A DNA stretch of 12,469 nucleotides, taken from SOKG01 sp964502665. GTDB lineage: Bacteria; Chloroflexota; Dehalococcoidia; SZUA-161. Both the position numbers and the translations under genes were made by a program. Shown piece after piece: positions 1-5,996 of the stretch. Position 1 is the stretch's first letter. Every line of letters begins with the position of its first letter. The stretch is from the NCBI GenBank assembly GCA_964502665.1, contig CAZCXP010000072.1, positions 1-12,469 of the forward strand, given 5' to 3'. The notes beneath the pieces were generated by a model, which searched no databases, had not been told where the DNA came from, and was given only the letters and a program-made list of their open reading frames with translations.

Positions 1-27
1 CCCATTTGCACCTTTTTGCGCCTTAGC
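1..27. repeat. Left imperfect direct repeat flanking hicAB
   Basis: The window opens with CCCATTTG, then CCTT, then GCCTTAGC. The same three blocks recur in the same order at 750-773. The two 8-mers and the 4-mer are exact; two bases differ, and the spacing before the last block is 5 nt here and 2 nt there. The two copies bracket the hicA-hicB module. The left copy may extend beyond the window. The origin of the repeat is unknown. Confidence 0.6.
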
Positions 28-34
28 ACACCTG

Positions 35-63
35 TTGACAAATGGTATCAATAGTGGTATCAT
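35..63 (+). promoter_or_regulatory. hicAB promoter
   Basis: TTGACA (35-40), a 17-nt spacer and TATCAT (58-63), with TG one base upstream of the -10 (extended -10 form, GTGGTA at 54-59). Transcription should start near 70. This makes the TTG at 35 part of the -35 box rather than a start codon, and places hicA's start at 77 with a leader of only about 7 nt. Confidence 0.75.
43..62. repeat. Tandem operator-like repeat in the hicAB promoter
   Basis: TGGTATCA occurs at 43-50 and again at 55-62, a 12-bp period, covering the spacer and -10 box. HicB here carries a ribbon-helix-helix domain, and such proteins often bind short tandem sites in their own promoter, so this is a candidate autoregulatory operator. 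That role is inferred. Confidence 0.45.
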
Positions 64-76
64 AGCCCTAAGTAAG

Positions 77-334
77 ATGGGTTCCATAGAAGAATTAGTC
101 AAACAAATAAGCAGGAACCCCAAGGATGTTAGGTTCGTTGACATTTGTAAAGTCTGTGAATACTACTTTGGTGAAGCCCGCAAGAAGGGTAGTCATTGTA
201 TATACAAGACTCCGTGGCAGGGCGACCCCAGAATAAACATACAGAACGATAAGGGTAAGGCAAAGGCATATCAAGTTAGACAGGTACTAAGAGCCATTGA
301 AAGGCTGGAGGCAGAACATGGCACTGGCAAATGA
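77..334 (+). CDS. hicA: HicA family mRNA interferase toxin
   Basis: An 85-aa protein of HicA (YcfA) type, a small double-stranded-RNA-binding-fold toxin that cleaves mRNA independently of translation. The signature region is KKGSH at residues 36-40, with His40 as the expected catalytic residue, followed by a strand (CIYKTP), a second strand (RINIQ) and the family-typical ending KAYQVRQVLRAIE. The reading frame runs open from 35, but 35-40 is the -35 box, so the ATG at 77 is chosen. It has only a weak Shine-Dalgarno sequence (AGTAAG), as expected for a very short leader. Its last 17 nt overlap hicB in another frame, so the genes are translationally coupled in the usual toxin-first order of hicAB. 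The family call is secure; activity is inferred. Confidence 0.88.
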   Translation: MGSIEELVKQISRNPKDVRFVDICKVCEYYFGEARKKGSHCIYKTPWQGDPRINIQNDKGKAKAYQVRQVLRAIERLEAEHGTGK

Positions 335-650
335 CCACTACACCTATCGGGTTACCTGGTCTGATGAGGACGGGGAATACGTAGGCTTGTGTGCCGAGTT
401 CCCCAGCCTGAGCTGGCTGTCCGAAACCTATGAGGCGGCGTTGCAGGGTATACGTGATGTTGTGGCAGAAGTCGTTTCAGATATGCAGGCCAATGATGAA
501 CCGATCCCCGAGCCACTTGCAACTAAGCGTTATTCGGGCACTTTCACGGTTCGCGTACCGCCAGAGGTGCATCGCAGCCTCGCTATAGAGGCAGCAGAGT
601 CCAATGTCAGTCTCAATCGGCTTATCAGCGCAAGGTTGAGCACACCTTAA
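318..650 (+). CDS. hicB: HicB family antitoxin with C-terminal ribbon-helix-helix
   Basis: A 110-aa HicB antitoxin. Residues about 8-65 form the degraded RNase-H-like HicB domain (YTYRVTWSDEDGEYVGLCAEFPSLS region) that binds and blocks HicA. Residues about 72-108 (GTFTVRVPPEVHRSLAIEAA, then SLNRLISARL) are a ribbon-helix-helix DNA-binding domain that would repress the hicAB promoter. The ATG at 318 is preferred over the in-frame upstream start at 297 because GGAG at 307-310 lies 7 nt before it and the protein then starts like its relatives. It overlaps the end of hicA by 17 nt. Repression through the tandem TGGTATCA repeat at 43-62 is plausible. The gene ends 118 nt before the convergent aldehyde ferredoxin oxidoreductase gene. 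Confidence 0.88.
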   Translation: MALANDHYTYRVTWSDEDGEYVGLCAEFPSLSWLSETYEAALQGIRDVVAEVVSDMQANDEPIPEPLATKRYSGTFTVRVPPEVHRSLAIEAAESNVSLNRLISARLSTP

Positions 651-749
651 ATGTACCTACATAGTAGGCATTGTCAGACGGGTCTAGTCTCGCGGGTCAC
701 GTCGATTCTAGGAGCCCCACCTCCAGAAACGTAATAATACTGAAAAACT

Positions 750-773
750 CCCATTTGTTCCTTCTGCCTTAGC
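750..773. repeat. Right imperfect direct repeat, overlapping the AOR stop codon
   Basis: CCCATTTG (750-757), CCTT (760-763) and GCCTTAGC (766-773) repeat the sequence at 1-27. The right copy runs into the last bases and stop codon of the convergent oxidoreductase gene (769-771). The rest of the intergenic stretch from 651 holds only a short palindrome, CCTAC/GTAGG at 656-668, and no clear terminator. Confidence 0.55.
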
Positions 774-2697
774 CGGCTAGGAGACCGCGTCGCTCCAGGT
801 CCTCCACCATATCCTTAAGCCCGAGTTCCTCAAGCTTAGCCCGCGTCTGCAGGCCTGTTGCCACATCCCATCCCCTGAGGCTGTAGTACTCGTCCTTCAT
901 CGCTTCGAATTTCTCCCTGTCAAGCACTGCGCCCTTCTTGCTCACCACCCCGTCACCCCTACCCGGGGACAGAAATTCAGGATTGTGCAGATCGAACTTC
1001 AGGGGCTTGGTATAGTTGTATTCGGAAATCCTATCGCTATCTCTCCCTCGGTGGCCTTCCCTGGCAAGTATCGCCCTCTGGACATTGAATATCCGCTCAC
1101 CTATCCGGTAAAGGCCGTCCTCATCTATCTTGTTTCCGGTAACCGCAGAAAGGACCTTGCTTTCGACAGTAGGGTCACCCATATGATCATCGGTTTGTCG
1201 GGAGAACATAATTGGGAATAGGTAGCTGCAAAGGATCAGGCTGTCTTTGGCGCATTCGCGGTCCTGGATTATTTTCGCTGCCAGGGCTTTCCCTTCATAG
1301 GTGGTGAAGTCCACCGCTGCCTCACTGCCCAACAATCTCTTGCCGATGGCGCGGAATACATCGTTAGAAACGAACGCACCGTCTTGTTTATAGACCCACA
1401 TCAGCCAGAGATTCAGAGCACCCAGCTCATTTAGCTGGCCCATGGGCTGCCTCGGTTCAGTGGCGTACATCAGCCCGGTACTGATATACATCCTGGGATT
1501 CTCTATAAGGGCGAAGTGGCCGCTGTCGGTAATGTAGTCGGTGAGCAATTCTCTTGCCCCCTGCCCCACCGCATCGGCGGCCCTTATGGTTCCCTGAGCA
1601 AGGACGTCTCCAATGCCCTCCCTGAGCCCGATCTTTCTTACCAGGGTCTCAATATACTCAAGGCTGCCTTGCTTTGAAAGAGGGATGCCGGTGTTTTCAT
1701 CGGTCAGGATGCCTGCCTGGTGGCATTTTGAGAGCCACTGCATCATTACGTCGATCTGGTGGGTATCAACCCCGAATTCGTTGCAAATCATATTTGCCAA
1801 GAATGGAACCTCGTTAGACTCCCCGTAGTATTTGCGCGCCCGCAGTATGTAGAAGGTGGCCGAGCCACACATGTATTTGCCGACCTTGCCGTTTGATGCC
1901 CTGTAGGTCCCTCTGAAACAGAACCCGCCCGTGCAACCGTAGCAGTAGTCTTTCTTCAACTTCATACCCTGGTCTGTTCCCGGCGTTACCCCCATACTGA
2001 GTCCTGTCCTCAATTTACGGGCATAATCGGCCAGCTCCCGGTACCTTTGGGGGTTGGCCGCCTTCACCTTGCCGCTGCCCCTCACCGCGATGGCCTTCAG
2101 TTTCTTGGAACCCATGACAGCTCCAAGGCCGCTGGAGCCGCTGGCATCTTTGTCAGCGAGGACGGAGGCAAAAGCAACCATGTTCTCACCGGCGGGACCA
2201 ATGGCCGCCACATTTACTGCACTCCCTAGCTGTTCTTTCAGCATATCCCTGGTCTCTACCGTGCTTTTCCCCCAGAGGTTGGAGGCGTCTCTGACCTCAA
2301 CAATCTCGTCCTGTATGAGAATATAGACCGGTTTCTCCGATCGCCCATGAATCACGAGCGCATCGTAGCCAGCGAGTTTGAGCTGGGCACCCCAGTTTCC
2401 CCCTAGATTGCTGTAGTTGAAGTACTCAGGGGTAGTAAGGGAGGATTTGCCGCAGATCTGCCATCTGGAGCCACTAACGCCCTTAAACCCTGCCAGCGGC
2501 CCAGTAGCAAATATCAGCCGGTTTTCGGGGTCGAAGGCCTTGACCTCTGGCGGTACCTCGTCCCAGTAAATCTTGGCGGCAATACCTCTCCCCCCGAGAA
2601 ACCTGTCGGCATAATCCATGGTCGGCATACGGGTTACGCCTCCCGAAGATAGGTCAACCCTGAGGATTTCTCCCGCATATCCGTATTGGCCTGTCAT
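769..2697 (-). CDS. Aldehyde ferredoxin oxidoreductase family protein
   Basis: A 642-aa member of the tungsten/molybdenum-bis-pterin AOR family, which interconverts aldehydes and carboxylic acids with ferredoxin. Residues about 5-205 form the pterin-binding N domain (GGRGIAAK at 35-42, ATGPLAGF at 64-71, LGGNWGAQLKLAGYDALVI at 98-116, KAIAVRGSGK at 201-210). The rest is the C-terminal AOR domain. The [4Fe-4S] ligands appear to be Cys252, Cys255, Cys260 and Cys490 (in DSLILC). The first three read C-x2-C-x4-C, whereas the classical AOR motif is C-x2-C-x3-C. Length is normal for the family (about 600-650). There is no signal peptide, so it is cytoplasmic. The ATG at 2697 has AGAGG upstream. It lies 17 nt downstream of the crotonase gene and is probably cotranscribed with it. 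The substrate cannot be told from sequence. Confidence 0.93.
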   Translation of the reverse strand: MTGQYGYAGEILRVDLSSGGVTRMPTMDYADRFLGGRGIAAKIYWDEVPPEVKAFDPENRLIFATGPLAGFKGVSGSRWQICGKSSLTTPEYFNYSNLGGNWGAQLKLAGYDALVIHGRSEKPVYILIQDEIVEVRDASNLWGKSTVETRDMLKEQLGSAVNVAAIGPAGENMVAFASVLADKDASGSSGLGAVMGSKKLKAIAVRGSGKVKAANPQRYRELADYARKLRTGLSMGVTPGTDQGMKLKKDYCYGCTGGFCFRGTYRASNGKVGKYMCGSATFYILRARKYYGESNEVPFLANMICNEFGVDTHQIDVMMQWLSKCHQAGILTDENTGIPLSKQGSLEYIETLVRKIGLREGIGDVLAQGTIRAADAVGQGARELLTDYITDSGHFALIENPRMYISTGLMYATEPRQPMGQLNELGALNLWLMWVYKQDGAFVSNDVFRAIGKRLLGSEAAVDFTTYEGKALAAKIIQDRECAKDSLILCSYLFPIMFSRQTDDHMGDPTVESKVLSAVTGNKIDEDGLYRIGERIFNVQRAILAREGHRGRDSDRISEYNYTKPLKFDLHNPEFLSPGRGDGVVSKKGAVLDREKFEAMKDEYYSLRGWDVATGLQTRAKLEELGLKDMVEDLERRGLLAG

Positions 2698-2714
2698 TTT
2701 GAGACCTCTTGACG

Positions 2715-3533
2715 CTACCGTCCTTTGAATATCGGCTCTCTCTTCTCCCAGATAGAGCTTATCCCCTCTTTGAAATCCTCGGTGGCGAAGAGGATGTTCA
2801 TGATATAGACTTCATAGTCCATGTGCGCTGCCATATCATGTGCTTGAGCTCCTTTGTACATGGCAGCCTTAGTCATCGCCACCGCCAGCGGCGCGTTCCT
2901 GGCGATCTTGGTCGCCATGTCCTTGGCGGCTGACATCAGATTCTCATGGGAAACCACCTTATTTATGAGGCCTATCCTCTCCGCCTCCTGAGCATCGAGC
3001 GGGTCGCAGATCAGCGCCAGTTCCAGGGCTTTGGTTATTCCGACAGCGCGCGGCAGAAGATAGGTGCCGGCACCATCAGGGATGAGCCCCCGTTTCGCCT
3101 GAGGCATGCTGAACTCAGCATTCTCCGAGGCAACCCTCAAATCGCAAGCTAAAGCCAGAACGAAGGCCCCACCCATTATAATGCCGTTTATTGCGGCAAT
3201 TACTGGCTTGGGTATACTCTGGATTTTGAGCACGACTGTCAGAAAACTCCTCTCGCCATGACTGATCGCGCGCCCCCTGACCGTACTCGCCATCGACGGC
3301 AGCTCTTCATCACGCAGCGTTGCCGCCCAGTTGAGATCAATTCCGGTGGAGAAAGCCCTGCCCGTACCGGTGAGGATGATTGCCCTAACTTCCTTGTCCC
3401 TGGCTGCCTCGTCAAACGCCATATCGATCTCAGCCGTCATCTCCATGTTGAAGGCATTGAGCTTCTCAGGACGATTGAGGGTTATTATTGCCACCCCGTC
3501 TTCCTTCTCAATCAGAACCATGTTATAAGGCAT
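2715..3533 (-). CDS. Enoyl-CoA hydratase/isomerase family protein (PaaG-like isomerase type)
   Basis: A 272-aa crotonase-fold protein. The CoA-binding/oxyanion-hole segments are GRAFSTGIDLN (58-68) and INGIIMGGAFVLALACD (115-131). By alignment from memory, the two acid/base glutamates of enoyl-CoA hydratase (rat Glu144 and Glu164) are Val125 and Gln145 here, so ordinary hydration is unlikely. Asp153 in GLIPDGAGTYLLPRAVG matches the catalytic Asp of PaaG-type and dienoyl-CoA isomerases, which suggests double-bond isomerisation. The length is typical. The start is well supported: AAGGAGG at 3540-3546 sits 6 nt before the ATG. It is the first gene of a two-gene operon with the AOR downstream, which suggests both act on the same acyl chain. 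Other crotonase reactions, such as hydrolase or decarboxylase, cannot be excluded. Confidence 0.9.
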   Translation of the reverse strand: MPYNMVLIEKEDGVAIITLNRPEKLNAFNMEMTAEIDMAFDEAARDKEVRAIILTGTGRAFSTGIDLNWAATLRDEELPSMASTVRGRAISHGERSFLTVVLKIQSIPKPVIAAINGIIMGGAFVLALACDLRVASENAEFSMPQAKRGLIPDGAGTYLLPRAVGITKALELALICDPLDAQEAERIGLINKVVSHENLMSAAKDMATKIARNAPLAVAMTKAAMYKGAQAHDMAAHMDYEVYIMNILFATEDFKEGISSIWEKREPIFKGR

Positions 3534-3574
3534 TTTCTACCTCCTTTTCGTTCCTTGGGGCAAATCACGACATC

Positions 3575-3603
3575 ATTGTACACCAGGCAGCGTTGTTATT
3601 GAA
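3575..3603 (-). promoter_or_regulatory. Candidate promoter of the crotonase-AOR operon
   Basis: On the minus strand, TTCAAT (plus 3598-3603), a 17-nt spacer and TACAAT (plus 3575-3580) lie about 35 nt upstream of the crotonase start. The -10 matches 5 of 6 and the -35 only 3 of 6 consensus bases, so this is weaker than the other promoters listed. Confidence 0.4.
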
Positions 3604-3646
3604 GCTATGTCCTCGTTGGCTAGCGGTCATTTTGAAAATATCAAAA

Positions 3647-3675
3647 CACGCCTTGCACGCCTTGACACGGCGTGC
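3647..3675. promoter_or_regulatory. Candidate operator overlapping the mazEF -35 box
   Basis: CACGCCTTG is repeated in tandem at 3647-3655 and 3656-3664. In addition, GCACGCC (3655-3661) and GGCGTGC (3669-3675) form perfect 7-bp inverted arms around the -35 hexamer. Bound antitoxin here would block RNA polymerase. Binding by the downstream ribbon-helix-helix antitoxin is inferred. Confidence 0.55.
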
Positions 3676-3690
3676 GAAAGGTGGTATATT
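3662..3690 (+). promoter_or_regulatory. mazEF promoter
   Basis: TTGACA (3662-3667), a 17-nt spacer and TATATT (3685-3690), with GTGGTA at 3681-3686 giving an extended -10. The -35 is perfect. The predicted transcript start is near 3697, leaving a leader of about 38 nt before the ATG at 3735. Confidence 0.8.
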
Positions 3691-3734
3691 ATGGTACGAA
3701 GCAATGAGCTTAAACATGTATAAGGAGAATAGTT

Positions 3735-3746
3735 ATGGCCACCTAA
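3735..3746 (+). other. Three-codon ORF (ATG GCC ACC TAA) ahead of the antitoxin gene
   Basis: AAGGAG (3722-3727) is placed 7 nt before the ATG at 3735, the best initiation signal in this leader. The frame ends after three codons at TAA, and the very next codon is the GTG of the antitoxin, in the same frame. Either a nonsense change has cut the original N-terminus, leaving reinitiation at GTG, or this is a natural coupling device. Confidence 0.5.
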
Positions 3747-3977
3747 GTGGAGAAAGTCACTATCAGTTTACCCAGAAACCTAATTCTATTTGCTGATCAA
3801 GTCGCAAGCGAAAGGAAAGCGAGTCGCAGCAAGGTGATTTCCTCATGCTTGCAGGAATTTGCCGATAAACGCTTGCGTGAGCAAATGGAAGAAGGGTATA
3901 AAGCTATGGCTAAGGAGAATCAGCAGTTGGCCAATCTAGCTGCGGAGTTGGCAAGCGAAGTGCTGCCTGCGTGGTAA
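3747..3977 (+). CDS. mazE: MazE/EndoAI-type ribbon-helix-helix antitoxin
   Basis: A 76-aa protein read from GTG. Residues 1-45 (VTISLPRNLILFADQVA, then SRSKVISSCLQEFADKRL) form a ribbon-helix-helix DNA-binding domain. The tail EGYKAMAKENQQLANLAAELASEVLPAW resembles the toxin-binding C-terminus of Bacillus EndoAI (RGYMEMAKIN). The GTG lies 19 nt from the AAGGAG at 3722-3727, too far for direct initiation, and directly follows an in-frame TAA. Translation probably depends on reinitiation after the short ORF at 3735. If codon 4 were sense, the protein would begin three residues plus one codon earlier, at the ATG. It is followed after 10 nt by the toxin gene. The DNA-binding strand is intact in the GTG form, so the product is likely functional but perhaps poorly expressed. 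Confidence 0.75.
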   Translation: MEKVTISLPRNLILFADQVASERKASRSKVISSCLQEFADKRLREQMEEGYKAMAKENQQLANLAAELASEVLPAW

Positions 3978-3987
3978 TGGTGTCGTT

Positions 3988-4332
3988 ATGCCGCAGGAAA
4001 TCAGGCGTGGTGGAATCTATTGGGTGGATTGGAACCCTGGAAGAGGTAGTGAGCAGATAGGCAGAAGGCCAGCCCTAGTCATTCAGAATGATATCGGGAA
4101 TAAACATAGCCCTACCACAATTGTAGCTGCTTGCAGCGCAGCACAAGAGAGGCCATATCCGTTCATCGTTCCTGTCACAATGAAGGAAAGTGGATTGCCT
4201 AAAGACTGTAGTATCAACCTATCGGCGATTATGACGATAGATAAATCACGCCTATGTGAAAAGGCTGGCGAATTAACCAAACAGAAAATGGCCGAAGTAG
4301 ATGAAGCTATCAAGAAAAGCCTGAGCCTTTAG
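3988..4332 (+). CDS. mazF: MazF/PemK family endoribonuclease toxin
   Basis: A 114-aa MazF-type toxin that cleaves single-stranded RNA at short sites. The N-terminal motif RRGGIYWVDWNPGRGSEQIG is followed by RRPALVIQND, where Arg27 matches the catalytic Arg25 of Bacillus MazF. Ser50 in TIVAACS sits where that enzyme has the catalytic Thr48, a Thr-to-Ser exchange that should keep a hydroxyl. The segment TIDKSRL and the C-terminal helix are also conserved, and the length is typical (about 115). The ATG at 3988 has no clear ribosome-binding site, so expression is probably coupled to the antitoxin gene 10 nt upstream. The toxin appears intact. No terminator was seen after it. Confidence 0.9.
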   Translation: MPQEIRRGGIYWVDWNPGRGSEQIGRRPALVIQNDIGNKHSPTTIVAACSAAQERPYPFIVPVTMKESGLPKDCSINLSAIMTIDKSRLCEKAGELTKQKMAEVDEAIKKSLSL

Positions 4333-4601
4333 TAGTGCGTCATTTTCTGTCAGCTGTCGTTGGACAGAGGTTGTGAGAAGCGATTCATTCATTATGCCGG
4401 GTAGCAAGTAGGAGTCCGGCGTGCACCGAGAAGGAGGCTGGTCTTCAGCAGTCAAGGCCCTTGGGGATGCCGGTATCCCAGCTTGCCTTCACAAACAGGA
4501 TAGGGTGATAGGATAGCGAACCCCTGCCCCAACACCAGCAAAGCCCTATACCGGGAATTCAGCGTCCTGACAAAGCATGATCCGCTGGCGGCGGTTGTTC
4601 T
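4333..4601. other. Gene-less stretch with a REP-like palindrome
   Basis: No convincing coding sequence. At 4464-4479 lies a near-perfect 16-bp palindrome, GGGATGCCGGTATCCC, with one mismatched pair per arm that becomes G-U in RNA. CCGGTAT (4470-4476) also has an inverted partner ATACCGG at 4548-4554. It resembles scattered extragenic palindromes of the GGATGCCGGCATCC sort. It lies between the convergent ends of the toxin and lipoprotein genes and may act as a transcript end, but there is no T-tract. Confidence 0.35.
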
Positions 4602-5444
4602 TCACTGCAGGTACCAGTCCAAGGACCCGACGTCCTGGGCATTCTGCGCTTCGGAAGGCAGTTGTATGGAGACAGGCTTATTGTAGTCGTAAAACAGCAT
4701 ATCTATCTTGTAGCTGCCTGTCACCGTGTCGCTCCCCACTTCGATACTAACATCGTATTCTACGTGAGAACGCATGGGGAAGAAGGTGTCCTTGGCATAC
4801 CAACCTTTGGCGCTGTAGCCGGATATCGAATCCTTGGTCAGTCCGAAGTCCCCGGTCGTCCGGAGCTGCCAACGTATCACCTCAAACAGCGCGTCCATGT
4901 CTGGGGAGATTTCGGCGACATAGCAGGGAATGCCCTTCACGCTCTCTGTCTTCAGGAGCTTGACCTCGGCCCCACGAATGAGTTCAATCTGTTGGCTTAG
5001 CAGTTCCTGTGGTTCCCAAAGCTCTTGTGACACGGCTCCTTTGATCCACTCCTCGGGCTCCCCCGGTCCCGGTGGAGCTCCTATATAGCCCGTGTCACCC
5101 AAGAAATACATCCTTATCGGGATCGTCATTTCCTGTTGCTGGCCGTCGACCCTGGTGTCCGTCGTCATGGAAATTTCAGCCTGCATTTCCCGGTCTGGTA
5201 TATCGATGGCGCCGGTCTGATTGATGGTCATATGCATTTCACCGTGCTCGCCCTCGACAGTGCCCTCCAGGCTCCCGTCGAGGTCAATCTCGAATCGACA
5301 GGTTTCCTGCGCGTCGATGCTTGCCAGTGTGCCTTCGATAAGTTCCTGGTCGGTTATATCCACCGCCCCACCACCGCCTCCACACGCAGCCGCTGCTATC
5401 CCCATCAGCAACACCAAGATTACCAAGATAGCCACTTTCTTCAC
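4602..5444 (-). CDS. Secreted lipoprotein of unknown function
   Basis: A 280-aa protein starting at GTG, with AAAGGAGG (5453-5460) 8 nt upstream. Residues 1-20 are a lipoprotein signal peptide (KK, then a hydrophobic core ending MGIAAAA), with the lipidated Cys21 followed by five glycines as a flexible tether. The mature part is rich in acidic residues and amphipathic beta strands (MHMTINQTGAIDI, AEISMTTDTRV, GYSAKGWYAKDTFFPMRSHVEYDV, GSYKIDMLFYDYN). This suggests the half-barrel fold of LolA/LppX-type or DUF6612-like lipoproteins that hold a hydrophobic ligand. That fold guess rests only on strand pattern and length. It stands alone, with a possible promoter at 5661-5689 and a hairpin in the roughly 210-nt leader. 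Surface anchoring is well supported; function is unknown. Confidence 0.85.
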   Translation of the reverse strand: MKKVAILVILVLLMGIAAAACGGGGGAVDITDQELIEGTLASIDAQETCRFEIDLDGSLEGTVEGEHGEMHMTINQTGAIDIPDREMQAEISMTTDTRVDGQQQEMTIPIRMYFLGDTGYIGAPPGPGEPEEWIKGAVSQELWEPQELLSQQIELIRGAEVKLLKTESVKGIPCYVAEISPDMDALFEVIRWQLRTTGDFGLTKDSISGYSAKGWYAKDTFFPMRSHVEYDVSIEVGSDTVTGSYKIDMLFYDYNKPVSIQLPSEAQNAQDVGSLDWYLQ

Positions 5445-5552
5445 TGCTTAGTCCTCCTTTTCTTCTTGGCGAATCCCAAATCCACGGGTGCCAGCAGGCC
5501 GCAAGGTGCCACCACAGCCTTCGGTTGACGTGGTTAGTAGTAGGACTTCATT

Positions 5553-5574
5553 CTGCTCGTCCTCGGTCGAGCAG
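5553..5574. repeat. Inverted repeat in the lipoprotein leader region
   Basis: CTGCTCG (5553-5559) and CGAGCAG (5568-5574) form perfect 7-bp arms around 8 nt. If the promoter at 5661-5689 is used, this hairpin is in the 5' leader of the lipoprotein mRNA, about 110 nt before the start codon. No riboswitch class is recognised. Confidence 0.4.
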
Positions 5575-5660
5575 GGCGCCAGGGAGTATGTTAGCCCGCA
5601 CTTATGGTGCGTATAGGGCGAGAACCCTGTGGAAGTCCATCTCATGTTGGGCTCACATAC

Positions 5661-5689
5661 CTTTTACCATGTACGCCTGGGCTTGTCAA
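5661..5689 (-). promoter_or_regulatory. Candidate promoter of the lipoprotein gene
   Basis: On the minus strand, TTGACA (plus 5684-5689) and, 13 nt on, ATGGTA (plus 5665-5670), giving a 17-nt spacer and a -10 of TAAAAG with an extended TGG. The layout is the same as at 35, 3662, 6762 and 8762. The -10 hexamer itself is poor. The leader would be about 210 nt. Confidence 0.45.
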
Positions 5690-5996
5690 CAGCGCGTAGT
5701 GGTCATTATGATTGGTGGCCCCTGCGATGGTGATCGTCTCTTCGGGCCGGTTATCGCCCACGAAATATGACTCCATAACCGGGGTGCGACACGACCGATT
5801 GGTGCTTGGGGTATAATGCAGCACTGCTGCCCTACGATCAGGTAGGCGATGATCGTCTTCCGGGCAACATGTCGTACAGCTGGACGTGGTGGACAACGGC
5901 CACGTCAGCCGTTTTCCCTGACGACCTGCGGCCCTCAAGTGGGTAGGCTAGAGCCAACCTACCAAGGGTTTCATGAAATGGACAGCCGTTCGACTC
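5690..5996. other. Gene-less stretch between the lipoprotein promoter and marR
   Basis: Small open frames exist on both strands but none has a recognisable domain or a good ribosome-binding site. A perfect TATAAT occurs at 5812-5817 on the + strand without a good -35, and an inverted repeat GACGTGG/CCACGTC occurs at 5883-5906. No gene is called here. Confidence 0.5.

Noticed and set aside
35..76. TTG at 35 as the hicA start
   Set aside because: It is part of a TTGACA -35 box with a matching extended -10 at 58-63; transcription would begin after it.
656..668. CCTAC/GTAGG palindrome after hicB as a terminator
   Set aside because: Only five base pairs and no T-run follows.
4083..4313. Minus-strand open frame within mazF
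   Set aside because: Shadow of the toxin gene; no independent support.
5642..5938. 98-codon minus-strand open frame and overlapping + frames in the gene-less stretch
   Set aside because: No recognisable domain, no good ribosome-binding site, and composition like random translation.
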